A DNA stretch of 64,000 bases, taken from Seison nebaliae. Its lineage: Eukaryota; Rotifera; Pararotatoria; Seisonacea; Seisonidae. The notes beneath the pieces were generated by a model. The model made no database searches and had not been told where the DNA came from. It saw only the letters and a program-made list of their open reading frames with translations. Position numbers and translations under genes: made by a program. Location: NCBI GenBank assembly GCA_023231475.1, contig JALJEE010003011.1, forward strand, positions 1 through 64,000, in the 5' to 3' direction. This document shows, piece after piece, positions 1 to 11,267 of the stretch. How positions within the stretch are numbered: position 1 is the stretch's first letter; each line of letters begins with the position of its first letter.

Positions 1-1
1 C

Positions 2-133
2 AACGTAGAAAACCAAATTCCATACGAGATCAAACAATCGGCAAGAGAACTGAAAGATACATTGGAGAAGAAGGACTACTACCAATACGAAGAAATGAAG
101 AAAAATATCAAAAGAAGAAGTATTGACATGTAG
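2..133 (+). CDS. 3' end of an unidentified protein-coding gene (partial)
   Basis: The left edge is open in this frame for 43 codons before a TAG at 131-133. The translation is charged and helix-like (NVENQIPYEIKQ near the start, ending KNIKRRSIDM), unlike the AT-rich non-coding DNA that follows. The other two forward frames contain stops. No family is recognised; it is probably the last exon of a gene that begins outside the window. A short frame like this could be chance, so confidence is low. Confidence 0.35.
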   Translation, partial: NVENQIPYEIKQSARELKDTLEKKDYYQYEEMKKNIKRRSIDM

Positions 134-1148
134 AAAAATAATAACAAATACAAAATGTCAAAAACTCAACTAATTTATTTATCACATTTATCATTTATCA
201 CATTTATTTACTCACATTGTCAGTCTTTGAGGTTCTATTTTTTTTTTAAATAAAACGCGTATTGCATCTATAACATTTCACTTAGCACACATCATAATTC
301 CTCAGTTTTGTAAAAACAAAGGAAATAAAATTAATTAAACTTTCAAAATTTTTTGGGGATTAATCTTAATTGTTTTAGATTTTTAAAAATAAGGTATACA
401 ATCAAATGTAGAATTCGCAAATTAGCTAAACAAATCTGAGTATCAATGGTTATACGTAGTATTAAGTAGGTTAAATGGACCATAATTCTTCGTGAATTTA
501 TATGCTACTCTAACTAGAACTTTCTTTCGTATTAAAAAAGTGATTAAAATTAAAAATTAACGATTTCTAGCATATAGAATAGAACTGAATGATTTGAATC
601 ACAGATCAAATGAATAAGTTCTGGATAATTTCTAACAATTAAACGGTGTTTAATTCAGAAACTTTATTTACAATTTAAATACGACCAACTTTGGATTAAC
701 AAATTTTGATATCAGAAATAGTCGATCGGAAATAACAAATAATATAGTTAGTTCAAAAAGATGTATAAACATTATATATATTTGTTTATAATTCAGTATA
801 TACATATAATGTATAGATACTCACAAATACTCAAAATTGCCGTCGGGATAAACTTGAAAAAAGAGAAAAAATATTATATGTGCAGATTTATAGCTTATTC
901 GGTCTTTCTGTTTTTTAAACCAGATATTTGTCATTTTGTTATTTGGCGAAAATTAAGTCAACTATTTTAGTGTACGTTATTTTTAATATATTCTATAATT
1001 ATTCCCTTTTATTTGGCGGGAGTTCGAAATAAAATCAGACTACTTTTTGGAAGAAAGTTAATTCTCATTGTAGATTTAGTTTTCTAAATATTTCAACAGC
1101 ATTTAATTTTATCTATGACACTATATTGGAATATGAACCATTTGGTCT
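134..1148. other. AT-rich non-coding DNA
   Basis: This stretch is very AT-rich with no frame that looks coding. A 69-codon frame at 761-970 is made of Tyr/Ile/Phe-rich translation typical of random AT-rich sequence. An AATAAA-like word at about 249 could serve the gene ending at 133. Confidence 0.5.
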
Positions 1149-1610
1149 TTGACCTCATTCAGAAAAAATTATATAAAATTTGCAGATACCGCGTTCGCTT
1201 ATGAGAAACAATTAGGCGATTATTCTGAAGGTTTCGGGATGGACTCAAATAATTATTTTCTTGGGAATAAATTTCTGAATCAACTTAGTGAGATTTGGTC
1301 ATTGCGTGTAGAATTTTTCTTAAATTATCCCTCTTCTGTCATATATTATGAATACGACGGTTGTACTTTTGGGAAGAAGGGAGGTGGATATGTAGCGAAA
1401 CTTGGGAATAGAGTCGCAGGGCAAAATGACGGAGTTCCAAGCCTGAAAACTTGTCCTGTAAATAAACCTCCAATACATAGAAGTCCATTTGTAATCCATG
1501 GAGTTTATGGTTTTTGGGGAACGTGCTATATTCCTTTTTTTCAGTATATATTTCTTCGAACTGACATACAACGTCTGACGATGCATATCAAAATTGATTT
1601 CCCATATTAA
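1149..1610 (+). CDS. Fibrinogen-related domain (FReD) fragment or exon
   Basis: The frame carries the signature order of a fibrinogen C-terminal globular domain. There is a GDYSEGFGMDSNNYFLGN segment corresponding to the family's Y-x-x-GFG-x(n)-FWLGN core, then SLRVEF, then a Tyr-rich strand. Later come a Cys and a GFWGTC segment matching the W-W-x-x-C part of the calcium/ligand region, and a final MHIKI matching the MKIRP-like end. Such domains are secreted lectin-like recognition modules. The frame has no ATG at its left end; a possible splice acceptor (TGCAG) lies at 1181-1185, so the true exon may start at 1186. No signal peptide or upstream exon was found. It is either the last exon of a gene or a decayed copy; the usual calcium-site spacing is not clear. 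Confidence 0.55.
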   Translation: MTSFRKNYIKFADTAFAYEKQLGDYSEGFGMDSNNYFLGNKFLNQLSEIWSLRVEFFLNYPSSVIYYEYDGCTFGKKGGGYVAKLGNRVAGQNDGVPSLKTCPVNKPPIHRSPFVIHGVYGFWGTCYIPFFQYIFLRTDIQRLTMHIKIDFPY

Positions 1611-1867
1611 CATGTTCATGAATCTAAATCTTACTTTTATTCCAAACTTTTTCTTTTTTACTTTTATTTATCAATTATAATTGATTCTCAAATGATTTTA
1701 AGACTACTTTTTTCTTTTTTACTACAAGGTTTGTACGTCAAACAAACTTACGTCCGTGAATATAACCCATCGTTTGTGTTCTATTATATAATTTTCTCGT
1801 TGGCTTTTCATCAATTCTTTATATTTTCACATAATTTATACGATTTTTTGAATTATACGATTTATAC

Positions 1868-1943
1868 GATTTGAACCCTTGACTTAAGGATGTCTATAAT
1901 TATCTCCTACAGTCCTCCGCTCTACCAACTGAGCTATCGCGTG
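1868..1943 (-). pseudogene. Truncated tRNA-Tyr(GTA) with intron
   Basis: Read on the minus strand, the sequence has a plausible 5' acceptor strand (CACGCGA) and a perfect D arm (GCTCAGTTGGTAGAGC). It then has an anticodon stem-loop with GTA (tyrosine), interrupted right after the anticodon by a short intron of about 15 nt as in eukaryotic tRNA-Tyr, and a T-loop (GGGTTCAAAT). The 3' half of the T stem and the 3' acceptor strand are missing, replaced by an AT-rich TATACGATTT repeat. It therefore cannot fold into a complete tRNA and is best read as a relic. Confidence 0.7.
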
Positions 1944-2217
1944 ACATAATTATTTGATTTAAAATTCTTAAAAATTAAATTTTATTATTTATTCCAAATG
2001 AATTAAAAAATAGATTTGATAATATTTCGTGTCGATTAGGAATATGGGATAAGTTATAAAATTAGGTAATTATTAAAATCGAATGTAAATGTTCAATTAC
2101 TGTATAAAATGTTCACATGAATTTCATTAGAATTCAAGTGATACAATTCAGTAGAATAAATTGTTCAATTGTTTCTTTATAAATACAAATTAGACTAGAA
2201 AATATATTGAAGAAGGA

Positions 2218-5200
2218 TCAATTGGAATAAGAATGTTTTGATTGATCGTAATGATTTGGAATATCATAATGAAACTGACTAGAGGAGACGAAAGGTGATG
2301 GTTTGGTAGAGACCGAATTATGAGACCTTTCCATCATTGAAACTCTTCCGTTTCTGTTTGGTTCAAGTAATGATACCGAAGGAATCGGTGAAGATGATAA
2401 TGGTAAGAATGACGGTGGAATTTGTGAAGAATATTGAAATTGATCATTTGTGGGTGTTAAGAAATAGTTGTGTGAATCGGTTGCATCACTTAAATTGAGA
2501 GTGGAGGATGATAATGAAGTCGGTGTGATCTGACCATAACAATGTGAATGACATGGACATCGATCAATTTCTTCTTTCGAACTTTGTAGTGTATTCAGCA
2601 GATTGAGAAGTAATTCGTCATTATAGATTAATGAATTGTTGAAGGTATTCTCATCATTCAATGAATCGATTCGATCATTATCATCTTCATTCCAATGCTG
2701 TTGAAATTTATTTAAATTATATGGATTATGAGTCGAATTGAAAATCGTTGTAGGAACATCGTCCAACAAAGATATTGGTGTCTGATAGAAAGTTTGATCA
2801 ATTGTTGACTTCGATAACATGTCACTATGGAAACTGTTAGTACTTCGACGAGCCTCATTCGCCGCTACCTGTCCGATAGTATAATTGGGAATACAATAAG
2901 TTGATTCTTTCGAGAATGATGAAGATAAAGAGAATTTTGATGATTTCTTCGATCTATTTTTCCTCCACATATTCGACAAAGTCAAATAAGATGTCAACGA
3001 ATTCAAATGACTATTTAATGGAATGGAAGATAATCGTTGAAAATAATTACTATGGAATGTTCGATTTCGTCGATTTTTCATCAAATTATCTTTCTTCCAA
3101 TTTAATGTAGATGTAGTCGCGATAGACGACGATAAATTTGTCGGCATTATCGATGACGTTTGCAATTGAGTTGAATTCTTCAATGTTTCCGCATCAAACC
3201 AAATCCAATCAGTATCCTCTTCGTTTTTCTTCTTTTTCTTCTTATCGGAATTCGTTCCAATCTCTTCATTCTTTTTATTCTTATTCCGATTACCTGTATC
3301 AATTGATTCATTAATTATTGGCAACTCTAATTGTTGTTTCGTTGTTTCATCAAAATACTTCACCACAACTAATTGTTGTTGTTCATTTGGTAGATGTTTG
3401 TCTAATATATCGTTCTCATTATTACCATCATCTTTCTCCATCATCTGATCCACCTCAACATTACTATTAGGATTGACCTCAACAAACATCTTCTTCGAAT
3501 TATTTCTTTTCGGTTGAAGTCGTTGGAAAATGAAATTTGACGATTTGTTTCTTCTAAATTCCTTCAATTTTCCGTTTTGCATAGTAATGAAACATGTTGC
3601 AAAGAAGGCACTCAACGCCATCATCATTAGAATACTGATGACGAAAAGAATTGCAAAATAAACTTGCTCTTTCAAATGACGATATTTCTTCTTCACCGTC
3701 TTCCGAGAAGGATCTATCATGCTCGTTAGATGACTATTTTTATCATTATTATTCTTATCAAATTTATTATCAATTTCCGTATGAGATATTAATTCATTAT
3801 TGAATTTATTATTCGGTTCGAAATGGAATCCATTGACTTTTTCGGCATCTGCCATCATTTGGTTTTCATGGAAATTTCTCCGTTTTTCTATTTTATGTCG
3901 TTTGAGTGTGTTATAATATTTATGGAATTTAATAGGATTACTTTCCATTCCACTTCTCGAATTGACGATTAATGGCAAACGAGTCGATATTGAGAGAGGT
4001 ATCTGATCATACCATCGATATGGTGTAGTATAATTGAAATTTTTATCATCGATTCGTCTCAAACTCGAATTGGAATTCACTAAATTTAAACTTAACTTAT
4101 TTCCTTCCACAATTTTATCATCTTCCAAAAATATCGTCAAATTCTGACCAAATATCATTTGTTTCATATTTCGACAATTTCTGTATATTCTCAATTGAAC
4201 ATAAAAAATGTTGGAGATATTCAATTGAAACGACGCCATTCCATTTGTTTCAAACAAATATGAACTTGTCGGTTTCTTTATCGGAATTATTTTCAACTCA
4301 TTCCTAAAATTATTCCATTGTTGGAGATTACTCACTGAATTATCCGAAGTCTTCACGAACACAAATTGATTTAATTTCTTTTTTTAAGGAAAAATTGACA
4401 GATTTTTAGAAATTTTAAAAGAAACTTGATGAATTGTCAGTTTTCTATTATAACTGAATTCCATTTGGAAATTTTTAATGAAAAAACTTATTTCTTCACT
4501 TTTCAATAATTTGTAATTGATCGAAGAAAACCATTTCTGTCTCACATCTATCACTGTAACTGGACGATCAGATACATCAACGACGATCGATCCCATCGTA
4601 TGTTCGTTGTTGAAACTTTTCAACTATTTCCATCAAAACGACACCAAAAAATTTCATGAAAAATATTTTCATTAAAGAAAATTTCATTGAAAAAAATGAC
4701 TAACAATGAATGAACTTTTCCCGTTACGTAATCCTTCAACAGTATTCAGTTTGTTGTTGATTCTTATTATCTCTCCATCGGAAACGGTTAATGAATCCTT
4801 TCCATGTTCGGTAACATCAAAAAATTCATTTCTATTTGTTAAATTTTCCTCAAAGTCTTTTTAAAAAAAAAATGTAGAGGTTTTTTTTTGAAATAATTTA
4901 TGCACTGACTTTGTTGGTTTATCGAAATGAATTGTGCAAAGATTCTAAAGGAACTCGATTGATAAGATGAATGAGAAGATCGACAGAATTGATTCCTGAG
5001 ATAAAATAATGATGAATAAATTTGATTGAAAATAAATAGTAACCATCGAACGAGATTCAATGTTGGATCGTCGATCATTAGAAGGAATGGAATTCTGGGT
5101 TCGAAAATTTTCAAAAGAATTTTACTTGAATCTACATTCTCTTTTTGTATGATGAATTTTGGAGTTTTGAAAATTTGTTTATTTGGTTGCAATTTCTTTA

Positions 5201-6673
5201 AGAATTTGTTGGTGAAATAAGTTTGTAGATTTTCGTTTCCATTAAAATAGAATCGACTACAATCACTTCGGACATGTACTCGATTCTCGTTAGAGATTGA
5301 ACAAAAAATTTTTTCTTTTCTTCTTTCTTGGAAAGAAAGATATTTGAATTGATCGTCATTCGTTAAGGAGAATAGATGAATTGGATATTCATCGATTATA
5401 CCATTGATGACAGCTAGATTAATTAAAGGAAATGGTAAATATTCGATGAATGTCCTATGTTTAGTGTTGATCAATTGGAACGGAATTTTGATGGTAGTCG
5501 AATATTGTCTAGTGAAAGTGATATGAATTAAAGAGACAATGGAAATATTTAAAATAGAAGAATGAAACTTTTTCTCCGACCAATCTCGTCGACCAAATGA
5601 TACTTGAAATTTGAGAAAACGAGTTTTTCGATAATCCGTCTGATTATTCGATTGAAATTGGAAAATGAAAGCGAAATCGATGTCGGATGAACATTGTGAA
5701 GATAATTGGAAATTAGTATCATTTTCATAAATTGTAATAATTCTCGAATTCTTATCATTATCTTTCACAATTTGAAATAAACAATTAATTTCCATTTGAA
5801 CGAAATTCATGTTATCCAATGACGAATTGAATCTATTAAAGGAAAAATGTAAAAAACAATTCTTCAGAAAATATACTCGAACTTGAATTGAATGAGATTG
5901 AATGAAGTTAATTGAAATTTCTTTATACGAATAATCAGTCGGACAACGTCATTCGTTTTCAACATTTGAGTCGTTAATAAACAGTTGAATAAAAGTTTCG
6001 ATGATGATTGTGATGATTGTTTTATATGTTGTTTGGCTATTATTCTCCTGTTGATTTTCATCAATTTTTCTTCGTCGATCTCTATCGAACGGAATTTCTT
6101 CCATTTCGTTGATTCATGCATTCGTCGAAAACGATAATGGATATTCAATTTCTCATATTTTTTCCTGATCAATCTTAATGGAATTCTTAAATGACAATAA
6201 TAAATGTTGGATAATAATCGTTTGTCATCCAGTTCATCAGAAATCATTTGCCAATTTTGACACTTCAATAAATTGCGTGATTCCTCATATTTCAATTGAA
6301 TTTGAATATTAGAATTGATGGTAGTGAAAAAGACGATGTGGAGGAATTTCGTCCACTTCGTCACTTTCTTATTCAATAATCTGACTTGAATGTTGGAAAT
6401 GGATGATTGGAATGATGGATATTTTCCATCATTCATCAAATTGACGGGAAATGATTTGAAATTAATATCAGAATTAATCGTTAACGAATTATTAATTGTT
6501 TCGTTAAAACCGTTTTTGATGAGATAATATTCTCGTTGGAACTTCCTTTGTGATAATGACGTCATTAATGGAAATGCAGGTTTCGACAATTTTTCGGGTG
6601 TCATTATTGGAAAGATATTTAGAGTAAATACAATCCGAAAATGGAATAAAAATATTAAAATTTTCATTATCAT
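2218..6673 (-). CDS. TMEM132: TMEM132-family single-pass membrane protein, five exons
   Basis: Five frames join cleanly into 1,409 codons: exons 6673-5877, 5832-4910, 4856-4705, 4623-4426 and 4377-2218, with introns of 44, 53, 81 and 48 nt. A hydrophobic signal peptide starts at the first ATG (MIMKILIFLF). The ectodomain follows the TMEM132 order: a signal-proximal region with Asn-linked sites, a segment matching the family's 'L..K.....P.. VLFH' strand, and then SDRPVTVIDV, a QFVFVKTSD segment matching 'W..FSDG', and a paired-Cys strand near RNCRN. One membrane helix lies near residues 926-948. The cytoplasmic tail has TDWIWFDAETL, the counterpart of the vertebrate HDWVWLGNEAEL motif. TMEM132 proteins are neural adhesion-type molecules linking the surface to the cytoskeleton. 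The tail is long and Ser/Asn-rich. Splice sites were chosen by frame and family order and not confirmed by RNA. Confidence 0.8.
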
Positions 6674-8100
6674 TTTCGCAAATTTATTGAAATTTGAAAA
6701 TTGTTAGAAATATGATTTGATTCTTTTTGTGAATTATGAAATTGATTGATTTATCGAAGATGATTGTAATGGAAGAATTTCATGAATACGAACAATTATC
6801 AGACATTACTCGACTGTGAAGAAAGAGATGTTGAATGAACGATTTCCAGGGAAAACGGAAAACGGAACAATAATAATTGTAAATTAATAAATTTGTACAA
6901 ATTGAGATTTAGTTTGATAAATGTTGTGAGATGGAAAGGAAATGATTATGTGATTTGATATGGTTTGGATAAAATGTTTAATGATTGAATTTGATGGTTT
7001 GGGATGGAGGGAGAAGCGGAATCTAATTGATTTGATTAGTCGATTGCTCAATTTGACGTATGGAACAGGACGGAAACTGAAGTCCAGCCATAAGCAATTG
7101 TAATTTAGAGTAATTTGGAGTGGAATTGCATGTCTGAGTTGAAAATAATAATGTTTTTTACCTAATTATATTCCTGCCAGTGTATGTCATCAGCACGGAA
7201 TATTTATGTGCATTTCTAAATGAAAATAAATAGAGAAACTGGATGAGATGATCGGGGAATGTTTTGGTGTGACACCAACAAACACCAATGGTGTCATTAA
7301 AGATTAGAAGTGAATTATTGGTAGGAGATTATGTCAATTTTCCATATTTTGTGGTGTGACGGAAAATGATATGATTGATTGAGACTACAGGTATATCGGA
7401 AAGTCGGAGATTGAATGAGAATTAAGTAAATGGATGAGGAGAAGAAAGATAAGATGGAGTGGTGAAATAATGGGAGTATTAGGTAAGGAGTAAGAAAGGA
7501 AAAGTGAATGATGTGTTGTAACAGCTGATTTCCTTCTTTTACATGAATATCGCATTAAATGGTATTAAATCTCCATAGTAATGATAGTTGATCGATATCG
7601 ATATATTTGTGCATTTTGATGGTGAACAGCTCGAGTGTATGTGACATATAATTATGGTATTCCTTTTATCAGATGCTGTGCGTCTCTGATGAGTGTATGG
7701 GAGAGACATTAAATATTTCGTGCTCAACTGACAGAGAACTATGTGTGTGAGAAAGAGTGAAAGAGAGAGAAAATAATTTAAAATGAGAAACTGTCCATAC
7801 GCAACATAACTTACAGTGTCATCGTCTGACAGAAAATCAATATGAAGTAATGAGAGCGACTAATATTATGGAGGAATTACCGTCAAAAAATCTCGCTTTT
7901 GACCACAAGATAATTTATATTAAGTAATTTATTACTTGTACAACGTGAGGTTGGAGAAGCATCTCATTCCGAAATGAATGGAGCGGATACTATATTAAAT
8001 TGGAAAAGGAAACAATTGATCTTTCTTACACGAAATGATCGATGGAAATGTTCGTAACACCCAGATGAGTGGGAATTATGCACGAACAACATGATTATTT

Positions 8101-8134
8101 TTCTTCTTCTTCTTCTTCTTCTCCTTCTTCTTCC
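8101..8134. repeat. (TTC)n microsatellite
   Basis: This is a run of TTC/CTT triplets with one CTC interruption, in the non-coding gap. Confidence 0.9.
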
Positions 8135-9327
8135 GCTCAATTCACTGATTCTTTCTCACATTAATATTCACCAATTGGATTTTCAAATATATCCTCTTAA
8201 CAAACAACAACGACAGGAAAGTTTTGTTAAGCGGCGCATAATTGTGTGGGATAAGTTTTGGCTGTGAGTGAGTTTGCTTTCTAACAAATATTGATTTGGC
8301 TGTCAATGAATGGAAGAAGGATTTGTGGGAAAAGTATCGGAATGAAAGAACCGGACTATGAGGATTGAAGAAATGATGAATAAGAAATTGGAGTGAAATG
8401 ATGGAGGAAAGACAATTATTCTATATTGGAAATCGAATGATTACAGTTACTTAAAGATTCGATGCATCACTTATCTCGAGTCGATAAAGAACATTCGACG
8501 AAGAAAAGACATCTGTAGGAATGGGAAAGCGAAAGAAGTACTCGTCTATAATGTTGAGAGATCATGATGGTAGGAATGCATTTGCATTAATGATAAACAA
8601 TAGCTGCTCCAAAGGGACATGGGACAACAAACTATATTTCCCTCCGATAACACGAAAATACAATTCTTCTTTTCACACTCACTCACAGACGAAACATTGT
8701 GGAAATGAAAGAAATGTGGATAATATCGACAACGAGAATATTCATGATGGAAATGACAACAAACTGAGGAGAAAGTGGAAGTTACTTTTATTCTTCTTCT
8801 CGCTCCCTCCTCCACTTATAGACCTCGCTACCTTTTCATATTGAATCGTTACCAATTTTTTGCTTATCTACTCCGCACATTGTGTCCATCACCTCGAATC
8901 TAGATAAACAAATGACGATTATTATAAGAAATTCCAAATCATCACATACTACCCAATTCGCCCTCCTAGATTACATTCTTGAAGAATTAATGTTTGCTGA
9001 GACTACTAAAAGTTTTAACGAAAAAAATTAATTAAATTAAATTTTGATGAGAATTCTTTATTTTGAAAGGAAGACAAAAATATGGGAAAAGCATCGACAC
9101 ATCACATTCTTTTGAAGAAAAATTCGCATGTTAATAAGAGGAGAAATTCAGCCGATTTCGTAAAATTAATACGTTCGAACTCGCTACTCGATGAAATGAG
9201 ATTATATGAGAGATGATTATGTAATAAGATTGTTCGCCATAATGAGTTAAGTACGATTCGAATTGGTTAAAACAATCTGCTTTTCATTCATCATTCACCT
9301 ATGATGCATATTCATTAAACTTTCAAC

Positions 9328-9374
9328 CACTACCAACTACTACTACCAATTACTACTACCAACTACTACTACTC
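9328..9374. repeat. (ACT)n-type imperfect microsatellite
   Basis: ACTACTACC-type units recur three times with AATT interruptions. No coding context was seen. Confidence 0.85.
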
Positions 9375-11267
9375 CGCATAAATCCTTAAGAACTTTCCAC
9401 TGTATGATATGAGGAACTGTCACTGATATTAACATCTGCAATTTATTCACATAAGATCTGGAAATGATGCATCAATAAATTATCATATTGCACAATATGA
9501 TTCCATTCGACTTGTGGAGGATATGGAAGAAGAAGGGAAATTTGTTTGAAAAATATTCGATTTCTATTATTACCATCCTCATAAATGATATAGATATATT
9601 GAGATGATGGAAGGTATTCGAGCGATTTTATTACATCATCTTTCATTAACTATCAAGGTTGGGAAGTTATTCTTCTTTAAATAAATCAGCGAAACATATC
9701 ATCATCGGAATAGGCATGAGAGAACGTTCGGAATTTAACAAAACTAATGCCGCATAAGAGGAGAAATGTCTGAAGGAAATTACATGAGAGAAGGTTGATC
9801 ATGGAACTGAAATTCCATATCAACATCAATTCATATCAAAAAAAGATTTAGATGTTAACATGAAATAGTGAATCAATAATTTCTATTTCGTTCATTTCCC
9901 TCCTAATAAGAATGCCTGAGAGATAATCTATCGAGAACTCATGATCATGCTGAATGATATACGTACTATATCAGATATAGTGAAAGGAAGATATTTGTGC
10001 TCTCTCCAACCAATTCTTTTCGATTGTACTTCAAACAATCATTGACTCATCACAACTAATAATCATATTAATTCATCAAAGTTCAATTCCATAACAATTC
10101 TCCCAATTGTGTTTGAGTCGTTGTAGAATTGTCATTGCCCTTTCGAACTGATACAACCAATATCGATAGTTGACAACTAATCATTCCATCTGCGCGATAT
10201 CCCGGAAAAACTTCATAATTTTTCTCCTTCATATTCGGATGGTCGAAATTGGGAGATTAGGCATTACCTACCATACGAGTTTGACATGACTTTTAAGGAA
10301 AAATTAATGAACGAATTCATCGTTGCTCATGCACAATTTCTCCCAATGATGGAGTGACAGGTAAAAATTTTGAAGAATGAGGGAAAATTATTGTTTCGGA
10401 AACTGCCACTTCCTATCGATCAATCCAACTCACAAGAATAATATTAATCGTCATTTCAATTGGAAAGTTTTGGGAGAATAAACTCATTTGTTTAGAGACA
10501 AAGCAAAGCACATTTTCCTGGAGAGTTATCAAGAGAAATTTTAAAGAGAACCATTTTCCTTATTAAAAATGACTTTCGTCCTACTACTCCAAAGAAGGAT
10601 GTCGATTATTGTTATTTTATTGGTAAGTAGCACAACCTACAATTAGACTTCTGGTATTGTAATTTGAAGGAAAAAATTATTCTCCAACTTCCAACATCCT
10701 TCACCGTTCTTCATTATTATTTATTGTACTTCACATTGCATCGCCAGTGCATAAGAGTAAACGAATAACTATATTATGAATTCTTCCTTTTCTCATGACG
10801 ACCTAGTAAATATCGAATAAACGAAAAACGAGTAGATGTGTTCGCGTACATGTATCAATTAAGCTGCTTAACTTTTCCTTCCAAAATAAATTATGATAAA
10901 ATCGCCATAATTAATAATCATTCTCCTCAACTTACATGTAGCTGTTACATATCATTGTAAGATGGATGTTCTTCCCTCCCTCAAACTAAACGAGTTATCT
11001 GTCAATGAATATTTAACAATTTCTTCTAACGATTGACAATAAAAAGACAAATCACTTCGAATTCATTCGGATGAAATTTTATAAGAAATTAAAGTAGCAA
11101 ATAAATTTCCAATTTAAAGTTTTAATTCTTTCTTCATCACTATTTACTTCGATTCTTCCACTTTCAAATAGAATGTGCATTTTAAGAAGAAAAGTTTTAC
11201 GAGTTTATTATATGAAAAATTCAATTGAGTAATGCTCAATCTTTCAGATAAATGTTTCAAATGTTTT

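Larger units (their letters stand above)
6674..11267. other. 4.6-kb stretch with no supportable gene
   Basis: I see no frame with family resemblance, signal peptide or credible splice chain on either strand. The longest frames (8521-8844 plus, 8546-8815 minus) overlap each other and give translations with no recognisable features. Simple repeats occur at 8101-8134 (TTC) and 9328-9374 (ACT/AAT). It lies upstream of TMEM132 and downstream of the EFHC-like gene, so it may hold regulatory DNA of the former. Confidence 0.5.

Noticed and set aside
8521-8844. Overlapping frames of about 90-107 codons on both strands in the large gap
   Set aside because: They have no homology, domain, signal or splice context, and they overlap each other.
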